From NCBI GenBank assembly GCA_016125005.1, contig WGMQ01000077.1, positions 1-46,867 on the forward strand: a stretch of DNA of 46,867 bases, read 5' to 3'. Positions 26,557 through 35,413 of the stretch are shown piece by piece. The position numbers and the translations under genes were made by a program. Under the pieces are notes generated by a model. It searched no databases and was not told the origin of the DNA. It was given only the letters and a program-made list of their open reading frames with translations. The stretch is from a bacterium. Lineage in GTDB: Bacteria; Sumerlaeota; Sumerlaeia; SLMS01. Numbering within the stretch: the first letter of the stretch is position 1; every line of letters begins with the position of its first letter.

Positions 26557-28053
26557 ATGCGCGACAAGCTGTTTCGCTCCATCCTGATGGCCCGCCAGCG
26601 GGTGTATGAGTACGGGGAGCCAACGCCCCTCGAAGAGTTCAGCTGGAACGATATAGATATCTATATCAAGCGTGAGGATCTTTCGTATATACATGCCTAC
26701 AAGTGGCGCGGCGCCTGCAACCGCATGGCACTCTTGACACCGGAGGAACGGGCACAGGGTGTCATTTGTGCCTCGGCCGGAAATCATGCCCAAGGCGTGG
26801 CCTGGGCCGCGTCACGGTTGGGTGTATCTGCCAAGATCTACATGCCGCAAGTCACTCCACGCATGAAGCGCCTCGCAGTCGAGCGCATTGGCGGCACGCA
26901 TGTGCAGGTCGTCATCCACGGCGAGAGCTTCGACGTGGCCTCCGCCGAGGCCCGTCGTGTGGGGGAACTGGAGGGGCGCGTGTTCGTCCATCCCTATGAC
27001 GACATCGACACGATGGGCGGTCAGGGAACCATGGCGGACGAGGTTGTCATGTCCGGCAAGGGCCCATTTGATGCGGTATTCCTCCAGATCGGCGGAGGCG
27101 GCATGGCCGCCGCCGTGGCGTGCTGGCTCCGGAACTTCTATCCCAACATCCGTATATACGGCGTCGAGGGCGTCAATCAGGCAAGCATGGCAGCAGCAGT
27201 CCGCGCCGGGCGTCCCGTCGACCTCGACTATGTGGACGTATTCAGCGATGGCACCGCGGTTCGTCGCGCGGGAACGCTGACCCATCCACTTTGCGCCGAG
27301 TTGATCGACGAATTCATCACGGTCACCAACGAGGAGATCTGCGCCGCTATCCAGCTTCTTTGGGAGCAGCGCCGCTGCCTTCCCGAACCGGCAGGTGCGA
27401 TGGGTGTGGCAGGGATGCTGAAGCTGCGCGAGGAGCTTCGCGGCAAGCGCGTCCTCTGCATCGTTTGTGGCGCCAACATGGACTTCGGGCAACTTGGCTA
27501 TATCTCGCGTCACGCGGGTATTGGTGCAGCGACGCGCCAGTACTTCCGCTTCGAGATCTCCGAGGCCAAGGGCACGTTCCTCGACCTAATCGACCTGATC
27601 CGCGCAGGCCTCAACATCATCGAGTTCCAGTACGGAAAAACGAATGCCGACAAGGCGTGGCCCGTCATCGGTGTGGAAGGTTCACCGGCGGAACTGCATC
27701 TCATGGCCCAGCGGGCGGGCGACATCGGCATCCCCTGCGAGAAGGTCACATCCGAGGAGGATGTGGAATTCCGCATGATCCATTACAATTCCGATCTCTT
27801 CAAGCTGCCATTCTTCATCAAGCTCGAGTTCCCGGAGCGCGCCGGTGCGTTGCGCGAGTTCCTGGTCGGAATCCGCGACATCGCCAGTATTTGTTACTTC
27901 AATTACGTCTACTCGGGTGAACGTGTTGGACGCGCGTTGCTGGGATTCGAGTTCGACTCCGCCGAGGATCGCACGGAGTTCCAGCGGCGTCTTGAATCCT
28001 CCGGTCGCGCGTGGCACGAACTCCCTGCCCAAGTCATGCGCCGTATTGTATAG
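26557..28053 (+). CDS. ilvA: Threonine ammonia-lyase (threonine dehydratase) with C-terminal regulatory domains
   Basis: This PLP-dependent enzyme deaminates threonine to 2-oxobutanoate for isoleucine synthesis. The 498-residue length matches the biosynthetic form with two ACT-like regulatory domains (about 330-410 and 425-490). The PLP lysine is K49 in [18 protein letters not shown] is at 73-80, and the phosphate-binding glycine loop is GGGGM (179-183). The lysine environment differs somewhat from the common SFKxRGA pattern, so related PLP lyases are possible. The start has a GAGGTAGG-type ribosome binding site. An 18-bp palindrome lies inside at 26650-26667, and the stop codon TAG is part of a GTATAGA motif. 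Confidence 0.87.
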   Translation: MRDKLFRSILMARQRVYEYGEPTPLEEFSWNDIDIYIKREDLSYIHAYKWRGACNRMALLTPEERAQGVICASAGNHAQGVAWAASRLGVSAKIYMPQVTPRMKRLAVERIGGTHVQVVIHGESFDVASAEARRVGELEGRVFVHPYDDIDTMGGQGTMADEVVMSGKGPFDAVFLQIGGGGMAAAVACWLRNFYPNIRIYGVEGVNQASMAAAVRAGRPVDLDYVDVFSDGTAVRRAGTLTHPLCAELIDEFITVTNEEICAAIQLLWEQRRCLPEPAGAMGVAGMLKLREELRGKRVLCIVCGANMDFGQLGYISRHAGIGAATRQYFRFEISEAKGTFLDLIDLIRAGLNIIEFQYGKTNADKAWPVIGVEGSPAELHLMAQRAGDIGIPCEKVTSEEDVEFRMIHYNSDLFKLPFFIKLEFPERAGALREFLVGIRDIASICYFNYVYSGERVGRALLGFEFDSAEDRTEFQRRLESSGRAWHELPAQVMRRIV

Positions 28054-28071
28054 AAAGATAGATCTCTATAC
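28048..28071. repeat. Inverted GTATAGA/TCTATAC pair between convergent ilvA and aldo/keto reductase genes
   Basis: GTATAGA (28048-28054) and TCTATAC (28065-28071) are exact inverted copies with a 10-base spacer. The inner part also reads ATAGA-tc-TCTAT (28058-28069). The ilvA stop codon is inside the first arm, and the aldo/keto reductase stop lies 2 bases beyond the second. No GC-rich terminator is present, so this motif pair may serve as the gene-end signal, but a 7-bp AT-rich stem would be weak. Confidence 0.6.
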
Positions 28072-28073
28072 GA

Positions 28074-29051
28074 TTAGGAGAATAGCTCGCGGATGAACGC
28101 CATGTCGTCGGCGGTCAGTTCCTTCGATGCCCCCGCCAGGTTGCATCGAACCTGCTTCTCGTTCCGGAAGCCGGGGATCACGCAGGCCACGCTGGGATGC
28201 TGGAGAACGTAGCGAAGCGCCACGGCGGCCAACGTCTCCACGTCGGAACCGAAGCGCTCCTTGTGGCGGGCGAGCTTCGGCTTGAGCGCCAGTAGCGACT
28301 CGCGCGTGAAGGCCTGGGAGCGGCGCCGATGGTCTCCTTCCTCGAAGGCGGGCGGGTTCTCCGGATCGAATTTGTCCAGCAGAAGCCCCTGGTTCAGCGG
28401 GCTGAATGCGACAAAGGAAAGCTCATTCTCGGCCATGAGGCGGCTGACGATGCCATCGGGCCGGATGAACGTCGTGTTGCGCGCGTGGGCAACCGCTTGC
28501 AGCACCGTGGGGCGCACCACGGGGATCGCGCGCTCGAAGTCCTTCTCGGTATAGGCCGACTGCCCCTTCAGTCGCACTTTTCCTTCCTTCACCAACTGGT
28601 CCATCACCTCGGCCGCCGGCTCCAGATACTCGCCGTTCTCGCCGAAAGACCCATGATGGAAGTAGTATAGATCGATATACTCGCGCTCGAGGTTGATGAG
28701 AGACTGCTCGCACTGATGGCGGATGTGCGCGGGTTCGTAGGCGTGCCCCGCGGTCCCGGCGAAATGGCCGATCTTCGTCGCGATGACGAAGTCCGTGGAC
28801 TTGAGTCCGAGTTTTCTCAGACAGCGCGCCAGCATCCGCTCGGCGCGCCCGTTGCCGTAGACATCGGCGTTGTCGAAATGATTCACGCCCGCATCAACGG
28901 CGGCCTTGATCGCGCGCGTGACCTCCTCCTCGTCAACGTTTGCCCAGCCGTTGGCCTGACCGTTCACCCAATTGAGTCCACCCATCGTCCAACAACCGAT
29001 GCTGATCTCCGATACGGTGACATCGCTTTTTCCGAGACGACGATACTTCAT
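28074..29051 (-). CDS. Aldo/keto reductase family oxidoreductase
   Basis: This 325-residue NADPH-dependent TIM-barrel reductase has the usual catalytic set: Asp and Tyr in FDNADVYGNG, Lys in VIATKIG, and His in DLYYFHHGS. The C-terminal cofactor-binding region contains VACVIPGFRNEKQV. The substrate is unknown, and the sequence resembles general YajO/Tas-like members. A clear ribosome binding site (AGGAG, 8 bases before ATG) is present. It is the last gene of the operon with the heptosyltransferase-like gene, 19 bases downstream of it. A near-dyad GTATAGATCGATATAC (28665-28680) lies inside. Confidence 0.9.
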   Translation of the reverse strand: MKYRRLGKSDVTVSEISIGCWTMGGLNWVNGQANGWANVDEEEVTRAIKAAVDAGVNHFDNADVYGNGRAERMLARCLRKLGLKSTDFVIATKIGHFAGTAGHAYEPAHIRHQCEQSLINLEREYIDLYYFHHGSFGENGEYLEPAAEVMDQLVKEGKVRLKGQSAYTEKDFERAIPVVRPTVLQAVAHARNTTFIRPDGIVSRLMAENELSFVAFSPLNQGLLLDKFDPENPPAFEEGDHRRRSQAFTRESLLALKPKLARHKERFGSDVETLAAVALRYVLQHPSVACVIPGFRNEKQVRCNLAGASKELTADDMAFIRELFS

Positions 29052-29070
29052 GGAGGGTTCTCCTGGGGGG

Positions 29071-30111
29071 TTAGTTGGCCTTTGCCAGTTCCTGCCGCGC
29101 TGCTTCGATGACCATGCCGGGGGTGACGCCGGTCATGCAGCGATGATCGATGGGGCAATGCCTGAGCAGGCACGGTGCGCACGGCGTGTCTATACGAACA
29201 ATCCGCGCGCGGGGTGAGAGCGGGGCCGTGGTCACCCAGTCGGTGGAGCCGAAGACAGCCACGAGCGGTGTCCCGAGCGCAGCCGCGATGTGCATGGCAC
29301 CGCTGTCGTTTGTCAGAAAGAGCGAGCAACGCGCAAGAAACGCCATCAGTTGCCGCAGCGACATCTCGCCGGCACCGTTATGAAAACGCGGTCCGCCTGC
29401 GTCGCAGACGGCCTGGGCCACGTCGCGCTCCTGCGGCAGACCCGTCACCACCACGCGACAGTCCAGTTCCTCAGCCAGGGTGCGCGCGGCCTCGGCGTAG
29501 CGCTCCGCTGGCCAGCGCTTCGCGGTCCCGAAGAATGCGGCCGGGTTCACGCCAAGCACCGGCTCGCCAGCGCCGATGGAGCGCTCCGCCAGCCACGAGA
29601 CCATTCCCGCGGACTCCTCTTCCGTCACGCGGAGTAGCAGTGGTGGCGGGTCGACCGGCGGTGCGGGATCGAAGCGATGCAGCAGGCGCAGGTAGTAGCG
29701 GACCTCGTGCACGGCTAGATCCTCCGCCCGCAATCGCACCGGATCTGTCAGGAGAAATCGGCGTCCGTCGCGATCGTAGCCCACGCGACGCCGCACTCCA
29801 CCGAGCGTGAAGAGCGCTGCGGTTTGCAGCGAATTGGGAAGCAGGAACCCGAGATCCGCGCGAAACCTCCGGAGTTCGCGCACCGCCGCAAGAAATCCGC
29901 CCCGCGTGCGATCATCCAGCGTGCGAATCTCGTCAACGTGCGGGTGGTTCTGAAGGATCCCCGTGACGCTCCGCCGCCCCCATGCGGCGATGTGTGCGTC
30001 GGGGTAGATCGCGCGCAAGCGCGCCAGAAACGGCGTGTTCATCACGCAGTCCCCAACCCAGTTTGTCAGCCGCACGGCGATGCGCTGCACGGCACGATTG
30101 GAAGTCGTCAT
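29071..30111 (-). CDS. Glycosyltransferase family 9 (heptosyltransferase II-like)
   Basis: This 346-residue GT9 protein is of the type that adds heptose to the lipopolysaccharide inner core from ADP-heptose. The start reads AVQRIAVRLTNWVGDCVM, matching the WaaF N-terminus, and the C-terminal nucleotide-sugar site has LTNDSGAMHIAAALGTP and AVFGSTDW. Two cysteines in TPCAPCLLRHCP are also typical of this group. Heptose specificity is inferred. The ATG at 30111 overlaps the upstream gene by 4 bases (ATGA); an in-frame extension to 30189 is a shadow. GTCTATAC at 29188-29195 encodes Arg-Ile-Asp with ATA. Confidence 0.88.
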   Translation of the reverse strand: MTTSNRAVQRIAVRLTNWVGDCVMNTPFLARLRAIYPDAHIAAWGRRSVTGILQNHPHVDEIRTLDDRTRGGFLAAVRELRRFRADLGFLLPNSLQTAALFTLGGVRRRVGYDRDGRRFLLTDPVRLRAEDLAVHEVRYYLRLLHRFDPAPPVDPPPLLLRVTEEESAGMVSWLAERSIGAGEPVLGVNPAAFFGTAKRWPAERYAEAARTLAEELDCRVVVTGLPQERDVAQAVCDAGGPRFHNGAGEMSLRQLMAFLARCSLFLTNDSGAMHIAAALGTPLVAVFGSTDWVTTAPLSPRARIVRIDTPCAPCLLRHCPIDHRCMTGVTPGMVIEAARQELAKAN

Positions 30112-32684
30112 GGTTGCGGCGCGTCGGCGCCATTCACCCGGATTCGATAAATCAGTTCGAGGGGTCTGAAACCCGTGCCATCCTGCCACGAAACCATGCT
30201 GGAGGTCTTTTCGTTTTTCTGGCTTTCCAGGCGGAGGAAAATGCGTCCATTTCCGGGCATGGCGAACCCACGATTGGCCAGACCGGCACCGGCGGGAAGA
30301 TCAAGCCAACCGCCTCCCGGTCCGGGAATCAGTGCCGACACACGCCAGTCCTGATGCTCCACGGTGCGTGGCGCGACGTTGAGGACCAGTGACTCCACCG
30401 TCATCGTCGGATCAAAGAACGGGAGTTCCACGGCCACGAATGCACGGCCATCGCGGATCACCAATTCGTTCGACCCGCCCATATAGACAAGTCCGTTTTG
30501 GTCGATGGCATAACCGGCTGGGGTCTGGCTGACCAATGCAGGTGGAATCGGCAGCACGTCGCTTGAGTCGAGTCTCAGGTCCAGTTCCACCATGGTGACG
30601 ATCAACCGCGACTCGGCGCGCGCTGCGATCGTGGAGAAGCTCCGGGGCTTCTCGGAGTCGGAAAGCCCGACGAAACAAAGCCGACCGCCCATTGGTGGGA
30701 ACATGACGCCGGATTTCTCCGGCCTGAGCAACGCATCGAGCACCACAGCTGCATTGTACTTGTCGACCTGCGAATCGTCGTCGCTTTGCTCGCGAAGGGT
30801 ACTGAAAAGGCCATCCACGGGACGCCAACGGGACGGACGCGCTCCGCGTCTCACCGACATCGGGAAGCCGCGGACAACGTCGTCACTCGTCAGCTCGTAC
30901 TTCGCCCCGGGCTCAAGCGCCCCGATGTTGATGCAACTGTCACCCATCAGCAGCCACGAGTCACGATAGGTGTTGGTTGTGCGATTGGTGATCGTACCGA
31001 TGACGGCAGGTGTTGTCCATCGCAGGTCCGCCTCAATGGCACCGGAGAGAGTGCTCGGACCGCGCGACAGGAACAGGCGCGCGTCGTAGGTGCCCATGTT
31101 GATGCTTCGCACCCCGATCACGTCACGATTCCCTTGTTCCCCGGAGGTGCTTGAGAAGCTGACGACCGGCATGGTCCCGGAAAAGGACTGGGTGCTGGTG
31201 AGTCCACCGGTGAACTGACCGAAGCCTCGCGCCTCACGCCATTCGTCGTGCTGGTGCCAGCGATAGGGAAATTCGAGCGCGCCGCGATCCAGCGCCGGAT
31301 TGATCGATTGACGGCTGGCACTCGACACGAAGGTCGAGGTGGCAACCAAGGCCGCCCCCTGGCTGGAACCGGCGTGATAGCGCTCGACAACCAGCTCCCG
31401 CATGCTCTGGGAATCGCCCTTCATGATGCGACCTACCAGAAAGATCAGCACAAAGAACACCACCACGATGGCGGGCAGCGTGAACCAAGCCCAGTCCATC
31501 TTCTTCATGCGCGAGAGCACCAGGAAGTTGATGGGTCCGACGGTGATCGCGTAGGCGAGGCAAATGAGGATCATCACCAGGGGGCTTGGCGCGCGGCCGG
31601 CGCCGCCCACGAGGATTCTCAACTGGTTGAAGAGCGTCTCTGGCAGCTCGTACTCCGCGTTGCCGAGCGAGCGCACTGGCGTGATCGCGAACCACGCGGG
31701 CGCAATGAATCGTTCCAGAGCCACCGATTGCGACTGGAGATCCAGTGCGAAAAAAACCACCTGCCCCAGGCCGACCCGCTTGCGGGCCAGGATGGGGAAA
31801 CCATCAACGGCAAGGATTGCCTCCGCGTCCGGCTTCAGCTTCGACAATGCCGTGACGTAGCTCCCGCGCGCGACCTTACCCTCCGCTGAGGGCTGGATCG
31901 TGTACCCTCCCCGCGCGTCCTCCACCAGCAGCCCGCTCTTGGCGATCTCCACGGGAAGCAGTTCCCTGGCCGACTCATCGGCATAGCTGGCTTCCTCGGA
32001 TCCGGAGAGCAGGACCAAGGTGCCGCCCATCGCCACCCAATCCATGAGCGCCTGGCGAGCGACAGGGCTGACGCCGCGGTCGGGCCAGCGTTGCAAAACC
32101 ACGATGTCCGCTGCATCGTAGCCGGTCCAAAGGTCGGGCATCGAGTCGACGCCCAGCTGCGAGTAGATGACCCGGTCGAACTGATCCCGAAGACGCGGAA
32201 GCGCAGGCGGAGTGGTCGAGTCGCCGATGCTCACCAGAAGGGTGTCCGTCTTGCGAAGCGGAGTCACCGGAAGCGCCACCGACCCGATGACACGACCGTT
32301 CGGCTCGGTGAGTTTCAGCTCCGGCTGCGGTGCGTTGGCCGACTCGGGCTCCGGGAAGTGGGCATAGAGGGCATAGCGCTTCGTTGAGGCGCGAGGTACA
32401 TCGACCTCTCGGACGTATCGCACCGGGTTGGTCCCTTGGACGGGATCGGCGACGATCATGAGTTGCCCGGCAAAGTCCGTCACATCGGCCAAGGATTGTC
32501 CCTTGCCGGGTTGATTGGAGAGCTGGACGAAAACGGGAGTCCAGCGCTCGGGCCGGTAGTAGCCGCCGAGCGAGGCCTCCACGTCGATCTTGAGCCCCTC
32601 GGGCTGGGCGTGGATGGCGCCGGAGAGAGCCATCAACCCGACGACCAGGGCTGCCCAGAGACGCCGAAACACGTTGCCGTTCAT
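30108..32684 (-). CDS. Large exported membrane protein of unknown function
   Basis: This 858-residue protein has a signal peptide (MNGNVFRRLWAALVVGLMAL, cut near AIHA). A periplasmic N-terminal region includes DAADIVVLQRWPDRG and MGGTLVLLSGSEE, resembling the glutamine-amidotransferase-like or Rossmann-like modules of large envelope proteins. It has two close transmembrane helices around 370-422, then a long beta-rich C-terminal part. I recognise the general layout from environmental Gram-negative phyla but cannot name a function. ATG 32684 is preferred for the clean signal peptide; ATG 32708 would overlap the upstream gene by 8 bases. It overlaps the GT9 gene by 4 bases. Confidence 0.75.
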   Translation of the reverse strand: MNGNVFRRLWAALVVGLMALSGAIHAQPEGLKIDVEASLGGYYRPERWTPVFVQLSNQPGKGQSLADVTDFAGQLMIVADPVQGTNPVRYVREVDVPRASTKRYALYAHFPEPESANAPQPELKLTEPNGRVIGSVALPVTPLRKTDTLLVSIGDSTTPPALPRLRDQFDRVIYSQLGVDSMPDLWTGYDAADIVVLQRWPDRGVSPVARQALMDWVAMGGTLVLLSGSEEASYADESARELLPVEIAKSGLLVEDARGGYTIQPSAEGKVARGSYVTALSKLKPDAEAILAVDGFPILARKRVGLGQVVFFALDLQSQSVALERFIAPAWFAITPVRSLGNAEYELPETLFNQLRILVGGAGRAPSPLVMILICLAYAITVGPINFLVLSRMKKMDWAWFTLPAIVVVFFVLIFLVGRIMKGDSQSMRELVVERYHAGSSQGAALVATSTFVSSASRQSINPALDRGALEFPYRWHQHDEWREARGFGQFTGGLTSTQSFSGTMPVVSFSSTSGEQGNRDVIGVRSINMGTYDARLFLSRGPSTLSGAIEADLRWTTPAVIGTITNRTTNTYRDSWLLMGDSCINIGALEPGAKYELTSDDVVRGFPMSVRRGARPSRWRPVDGLFSTLREQSDDDSQVDKYNAAVVLDALLRPEKSGVMFPPMGGRLCFVGLSDSEKPRSFSTIAARAESRLIVTMVELDLRLDSSDVLPIPPALVSQTPAGYAIDQNGLVYMGGSNELVIRDGRAFVAVELPFFDPTMTVESLVLNVAPRTVEHQDWRVSALIPGPGGGWLDLPAGAGLANRGFAMPGNGRIFLRLESQKNEKTSSMVSWQDGTGFRPLELIYRIRVNGADAPQP

Positions 32685-32700
32685 CACGATTCCCCCGCCG

Positions 32701-33402
32701 TCACTCATAGCTAATCCGTCCCTCGTTTTTCCGCATTAGCGTTGGGCCAATCCCCGGCACCTTCATCAAGTCCGAGGCACTGCGGAACGGACCGTGGCTC
32801 GATCGGAAATCCACGATGCGCTCGGCAAGAACAGCCCCAATGCCCTCCAGCGTCTCCACTTCTTCGACCCGCGCAATGTTAATCCGAATCAATCCCCGGG
32901 CTCCATCCTGGACAGTTTCCGGGGTCGCGATTGCGCCCTCATCCACCCACAGCAAGGGGGCCAACCGGGACACGGTTTTCTCGCCGAAACCGTCGACCCG
33001 GTCCAGCGAGGCCACCGTGGGGAAGGGGCCGAGTCTGTCCCTGTCAGCCAGGATCGCCTCCGCCCGCGTCTCACCAACGCCCGGAAGTTGAAGCAGGTCT
33101 GCCTTGGTCGCGCGGTTCAGGTCAATCCGCCCATCGAGCCGGATAGCCCAGTTCGGCGTTGGACTTGGTGGCGGAGGGGTACTGGCGGACTCGAGCGCAG
33201 CTTGCGGCGTCGGCACGACGACCGGGAGCGGGGTGGGCGCCGCTACCAGTCGACCCGCCGGGATGCGTTCGATGTGGTTCGGATTGATCCGTGGTGGCAA
33301 CGTCGCGGGGCGACGTGCCTCGACGACGAAGAAGACGAGGGTAATGCAGAGGAAGATGCCAAGGATGAAGCGCAGTTCGTTACGCCCCAGCCCTCGAAAC
33401 AT
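32701..33402 (-). CDS. Membrane-anchored double ComEA-type helix-hairpin-helix protein
   Basis: This 233-residue protein has one N-terminal transmembrane helix (about 9-27), a Pro-rich linker (about 55-85), and two ComEA-like domains (about 92-152 and 172-230). Four hairpins are visible as LPGVG, VDGFG, LEGIG and VPGIG. Each domain starts with the family pattern (DLNRATKADLLQLPG and RINIARVEEVETLEG). ComEA proteins bind double-stranded DNA in the periplasm during natural transformation, but similar domains occur in other exported proteins. No comEC or other competence gene is nearby. It lies 9 bases downstream of the kinase-like gene. Confidence 0.85.
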   Translation of the reverse strand: MFRGLGRNELRFILGIFLCITLVFFVVEARRPATLPPRINPNHIERIPAGRLVAAPTPLPVVVPTPQAALESASTPPPPSPTPNWAIRLDGRIDLNRATKADLLQLPGVGETRAEAILADRDRLGPFPTVASLDRVDGFGEKTVSRLAPLLWVDEGAIATPETVQDGARGLIRINIARVEEVETLEGIGAVLAERIVDFRSSHGPFRSASDLMKVPGIGPTLMRKNEGRISYE

Positions 33403-33411
33403 GGCAATGCC

Positions 33412-35220
33412 TCAGCCCCGCGGTCTTGGAGCGTTCTGGGCGCTTCCATTGGGGAGCGTGCGCTCAAAGATTTGCTCCAGTACCTGCCAAAGCCGCAGTA
33501 CCGAGGCAAAGGAACCGCTGCGGAGTCGCTGGACCAACTCGCGGAACTCCTCACTCGCTTCCGCGACACCGGGCGCTCCCTCCTGCTTGCGGGTGTTCTC
33601 CAGCAGGAACTCCAGCAACTCGCCCATCTGTAGCAGGTCACTTTGTACCCCTTCGTTGTTTACGACGAAGTCGGACAACTTGGGCGTGTCCATGCTGTCG
33701 GTTACGGCAACCTTGTTATAATCAATCTTGCGAACGGGAATGGGGCTCAACGCAAAGTCCACCAGCTTGAACCGCTGGTCGTGTCCGATCAGGATGTTCT
33801 CCGGCCGGATGTCACCGTGCGGAACGCCGCGCAGGTGCGCCGAGTGCAATGCCGACGACAAGTGCATCGCCATGCGGATTAGCAGCGGCATCCCGACACC
33901 GCCCACGCGGGAAAGGAAGTCGCGCAGGTTGCCGCCGGGCAGATACTCAGTCGCCACCCGCAGCACGCCATTCTCACGATCCACAAACGTGATCTTGGCA
34001 AGGTTGGGATGGTTGAGTTGAGAGACCGCGCGCAAACGCTCCTTCAGTACCTCAAGGTCTGCATGGGACTCGGGGAGCCTCTGCAGCTTGAGCGCCACAG
34101 GGAAATCCAGCAGTTCGTCAACCGCCTCGAAAACCGCACTGTACTTCGATTCGCCCATGAGCCGCTGCAGGTGAAAGCGCCGGGAAATCGAGTAGACGGA
34201 CCGCACGGACTGGGGAGGCTCGGTCTTTTGGAAACCGAGGGCCAGGTGCCCGACGATCACTTCATAGCCGTTGAGGGGAGCGTGGTTCAGCTCCGAGGCA
34301 TCGAGCTGTTTTACCCCGGCCTGGCTCTCGCGGATGTACCGCTGAAGCAACTCCGTGGCTGGCGATGGGTAGGGAGGCTTGGTTCCCTCGACGCGGTCGA
34401 GTCGCAGCGTCTGGCGGATGAAAAGCACCCGCTGGGGGATCTCGGGGAGGGATGGCTTCATGGCCAGCGCCAGGCGATAATACTCCAGCGCGTCCTCCAA
34501 CCGATTGAGAGCCTCATGAATGCGCCCGATCGCCTCCAAAAACTCGGCGCTGGCTCGGACGGGAGAATCGGGATCCATGACCGCGCCGATGAACGGCTTG
34601 GCTTCTTCAAGCTGGCCCTCGTCAACGAGCGCCTCGATCAGTCGGAGGCGCAGCGTTTCCTTCATGGGCGACTTCATCAGCGTGTCGCGCAGAAGCGGGA
34701 TCGCCTGTTTGCGATCCTTTAGGGACAGGTAGATGTCCGCGGCACGCGGAACGTTGCCGGCCGCCAAGTGACAGCGGGCCGCATCCTTCCAGCGGAGGAG
34801 ACGCTCCCACTGCACTGCTGCGGTGCCCGGTTCCGTCAGCTCAATCGCCCGAATCTCAGGGGGGCTGGGAAGGAGCTCGCGGATGATCGGAGTCGTTTCC
34901 GCCGTGATTGGATCATGGTCGAAGTGCGGGGCACGATCAGGGTTCGGGATGGGCACCGACGAGGGGGCAGCCTTGGTCCGCTCTGTCACGGGCCGGTGCT
35001 CGGGTACCTCGTCGCGATTGCGCCGGGGAAGGCTCGGGTTTTCCTGCACCGCACTGCTTTCGCGCGCCGCAACCCCTCCCGAGAGGCGGAAGAACAGCAA
35101 CGCCATCAGCAGAATCAGCACCAACGTCAAGGCAGCAACGGCCATCGGATCGAGGACGATCAGGACCCAGCCACCACCACCTGTCTTGGTTGCAGCCGCC
35201 AATAGCAACGTCAGCGGCAT
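33412..35220 (-). CDS. TPR-region protein kinase-like membrane protein with variant catalytic motifs
   Basis: This 602-residue protein has an N-terminal transmembrane helix (about 27-45), a charged linker, a helical TPR-like region (about 135-275) and a C-terminal Hanks-type Ser/Thr kinase domain (about 350-590). Catalytic elements are partly altered: the Lys is present in FPVALKLQ (K378), HRD reads HGD (468-470) with Asn475 kept, and DFG reads DFA (488-490). The glycine loop is poor (MGESKYSAVF). Activity is possible but uncertain. The order membrane-TPR-kinase is the reverse of many bacterial kinases. ATG 35220 begins just before the membrane helix. It heads a five-gene operon. Confidence 0.82.
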   Translation of the reverse strand: MPLTLLLAAATKTGGGGWVLIVLDPMAVAALTLVLILLMALLFFRLSGGVAARESSAVQENPSLPRRNRDEVPEHRPVTERTKAAPSSVPIPNPDRAPHFDHDPITAETTPIIRELLPSPPEIRAIELTEPGTAAVQWERLLRWKDAARCHLAAGNVPRAADIYLSLKDRKQAIPLLRDTLMKSPMKETLRLRLIEALVDEGQLEEAKPFIGAVMDPDSPVRASAEFLEAIGRIHEALNRLEDALEYYRLALAMKPSLPEIPQRVLFIRQTLRLDRVEGTKPPYPSPATELLQRYIRESQAGVKQLDASELNHAPLNGYEVIVGHLALGFQKTEPPQSVRSVYSISRRFHLQRLMGESKYSAVFEAVDELLDFPVALKLQRLPESHADLEVLKERLRAVSQLNHPNLAKITFVDRENGVLRVATEYLPGGNLRDFLSRVGGVGMPLLIRMAMHLSSALHSAHLRGVPHGDIRPENILIGHDQRFKLVDFALSPIPVRKIDYNKVAVTDSMDTPKLSDFVVNNEGVQSDLLQMGELLEFLLENTRKQEGAPGVAEASEEFRELVQRLRSGSFASVLRLWQVLEQIFERTLPNGSAQNAPRPRG

Positions 35221-35413
35221 GATTGCCTGATCCACTCGATCTCCTCGATTTCTGCCCGGCGAAGGATAAACTCTCGGCAGAATTGAGACCTCCCCGCACG
35301 GCGTCAATGATTTGCATGACGATCTTTCACTCTGTCTCTCCCCTCACATCCCCATTGACGTGGGAAGCAAATAGAGACAACAAGGACACGTTATATCCGA
35401 AAAGGAGGCGGTC

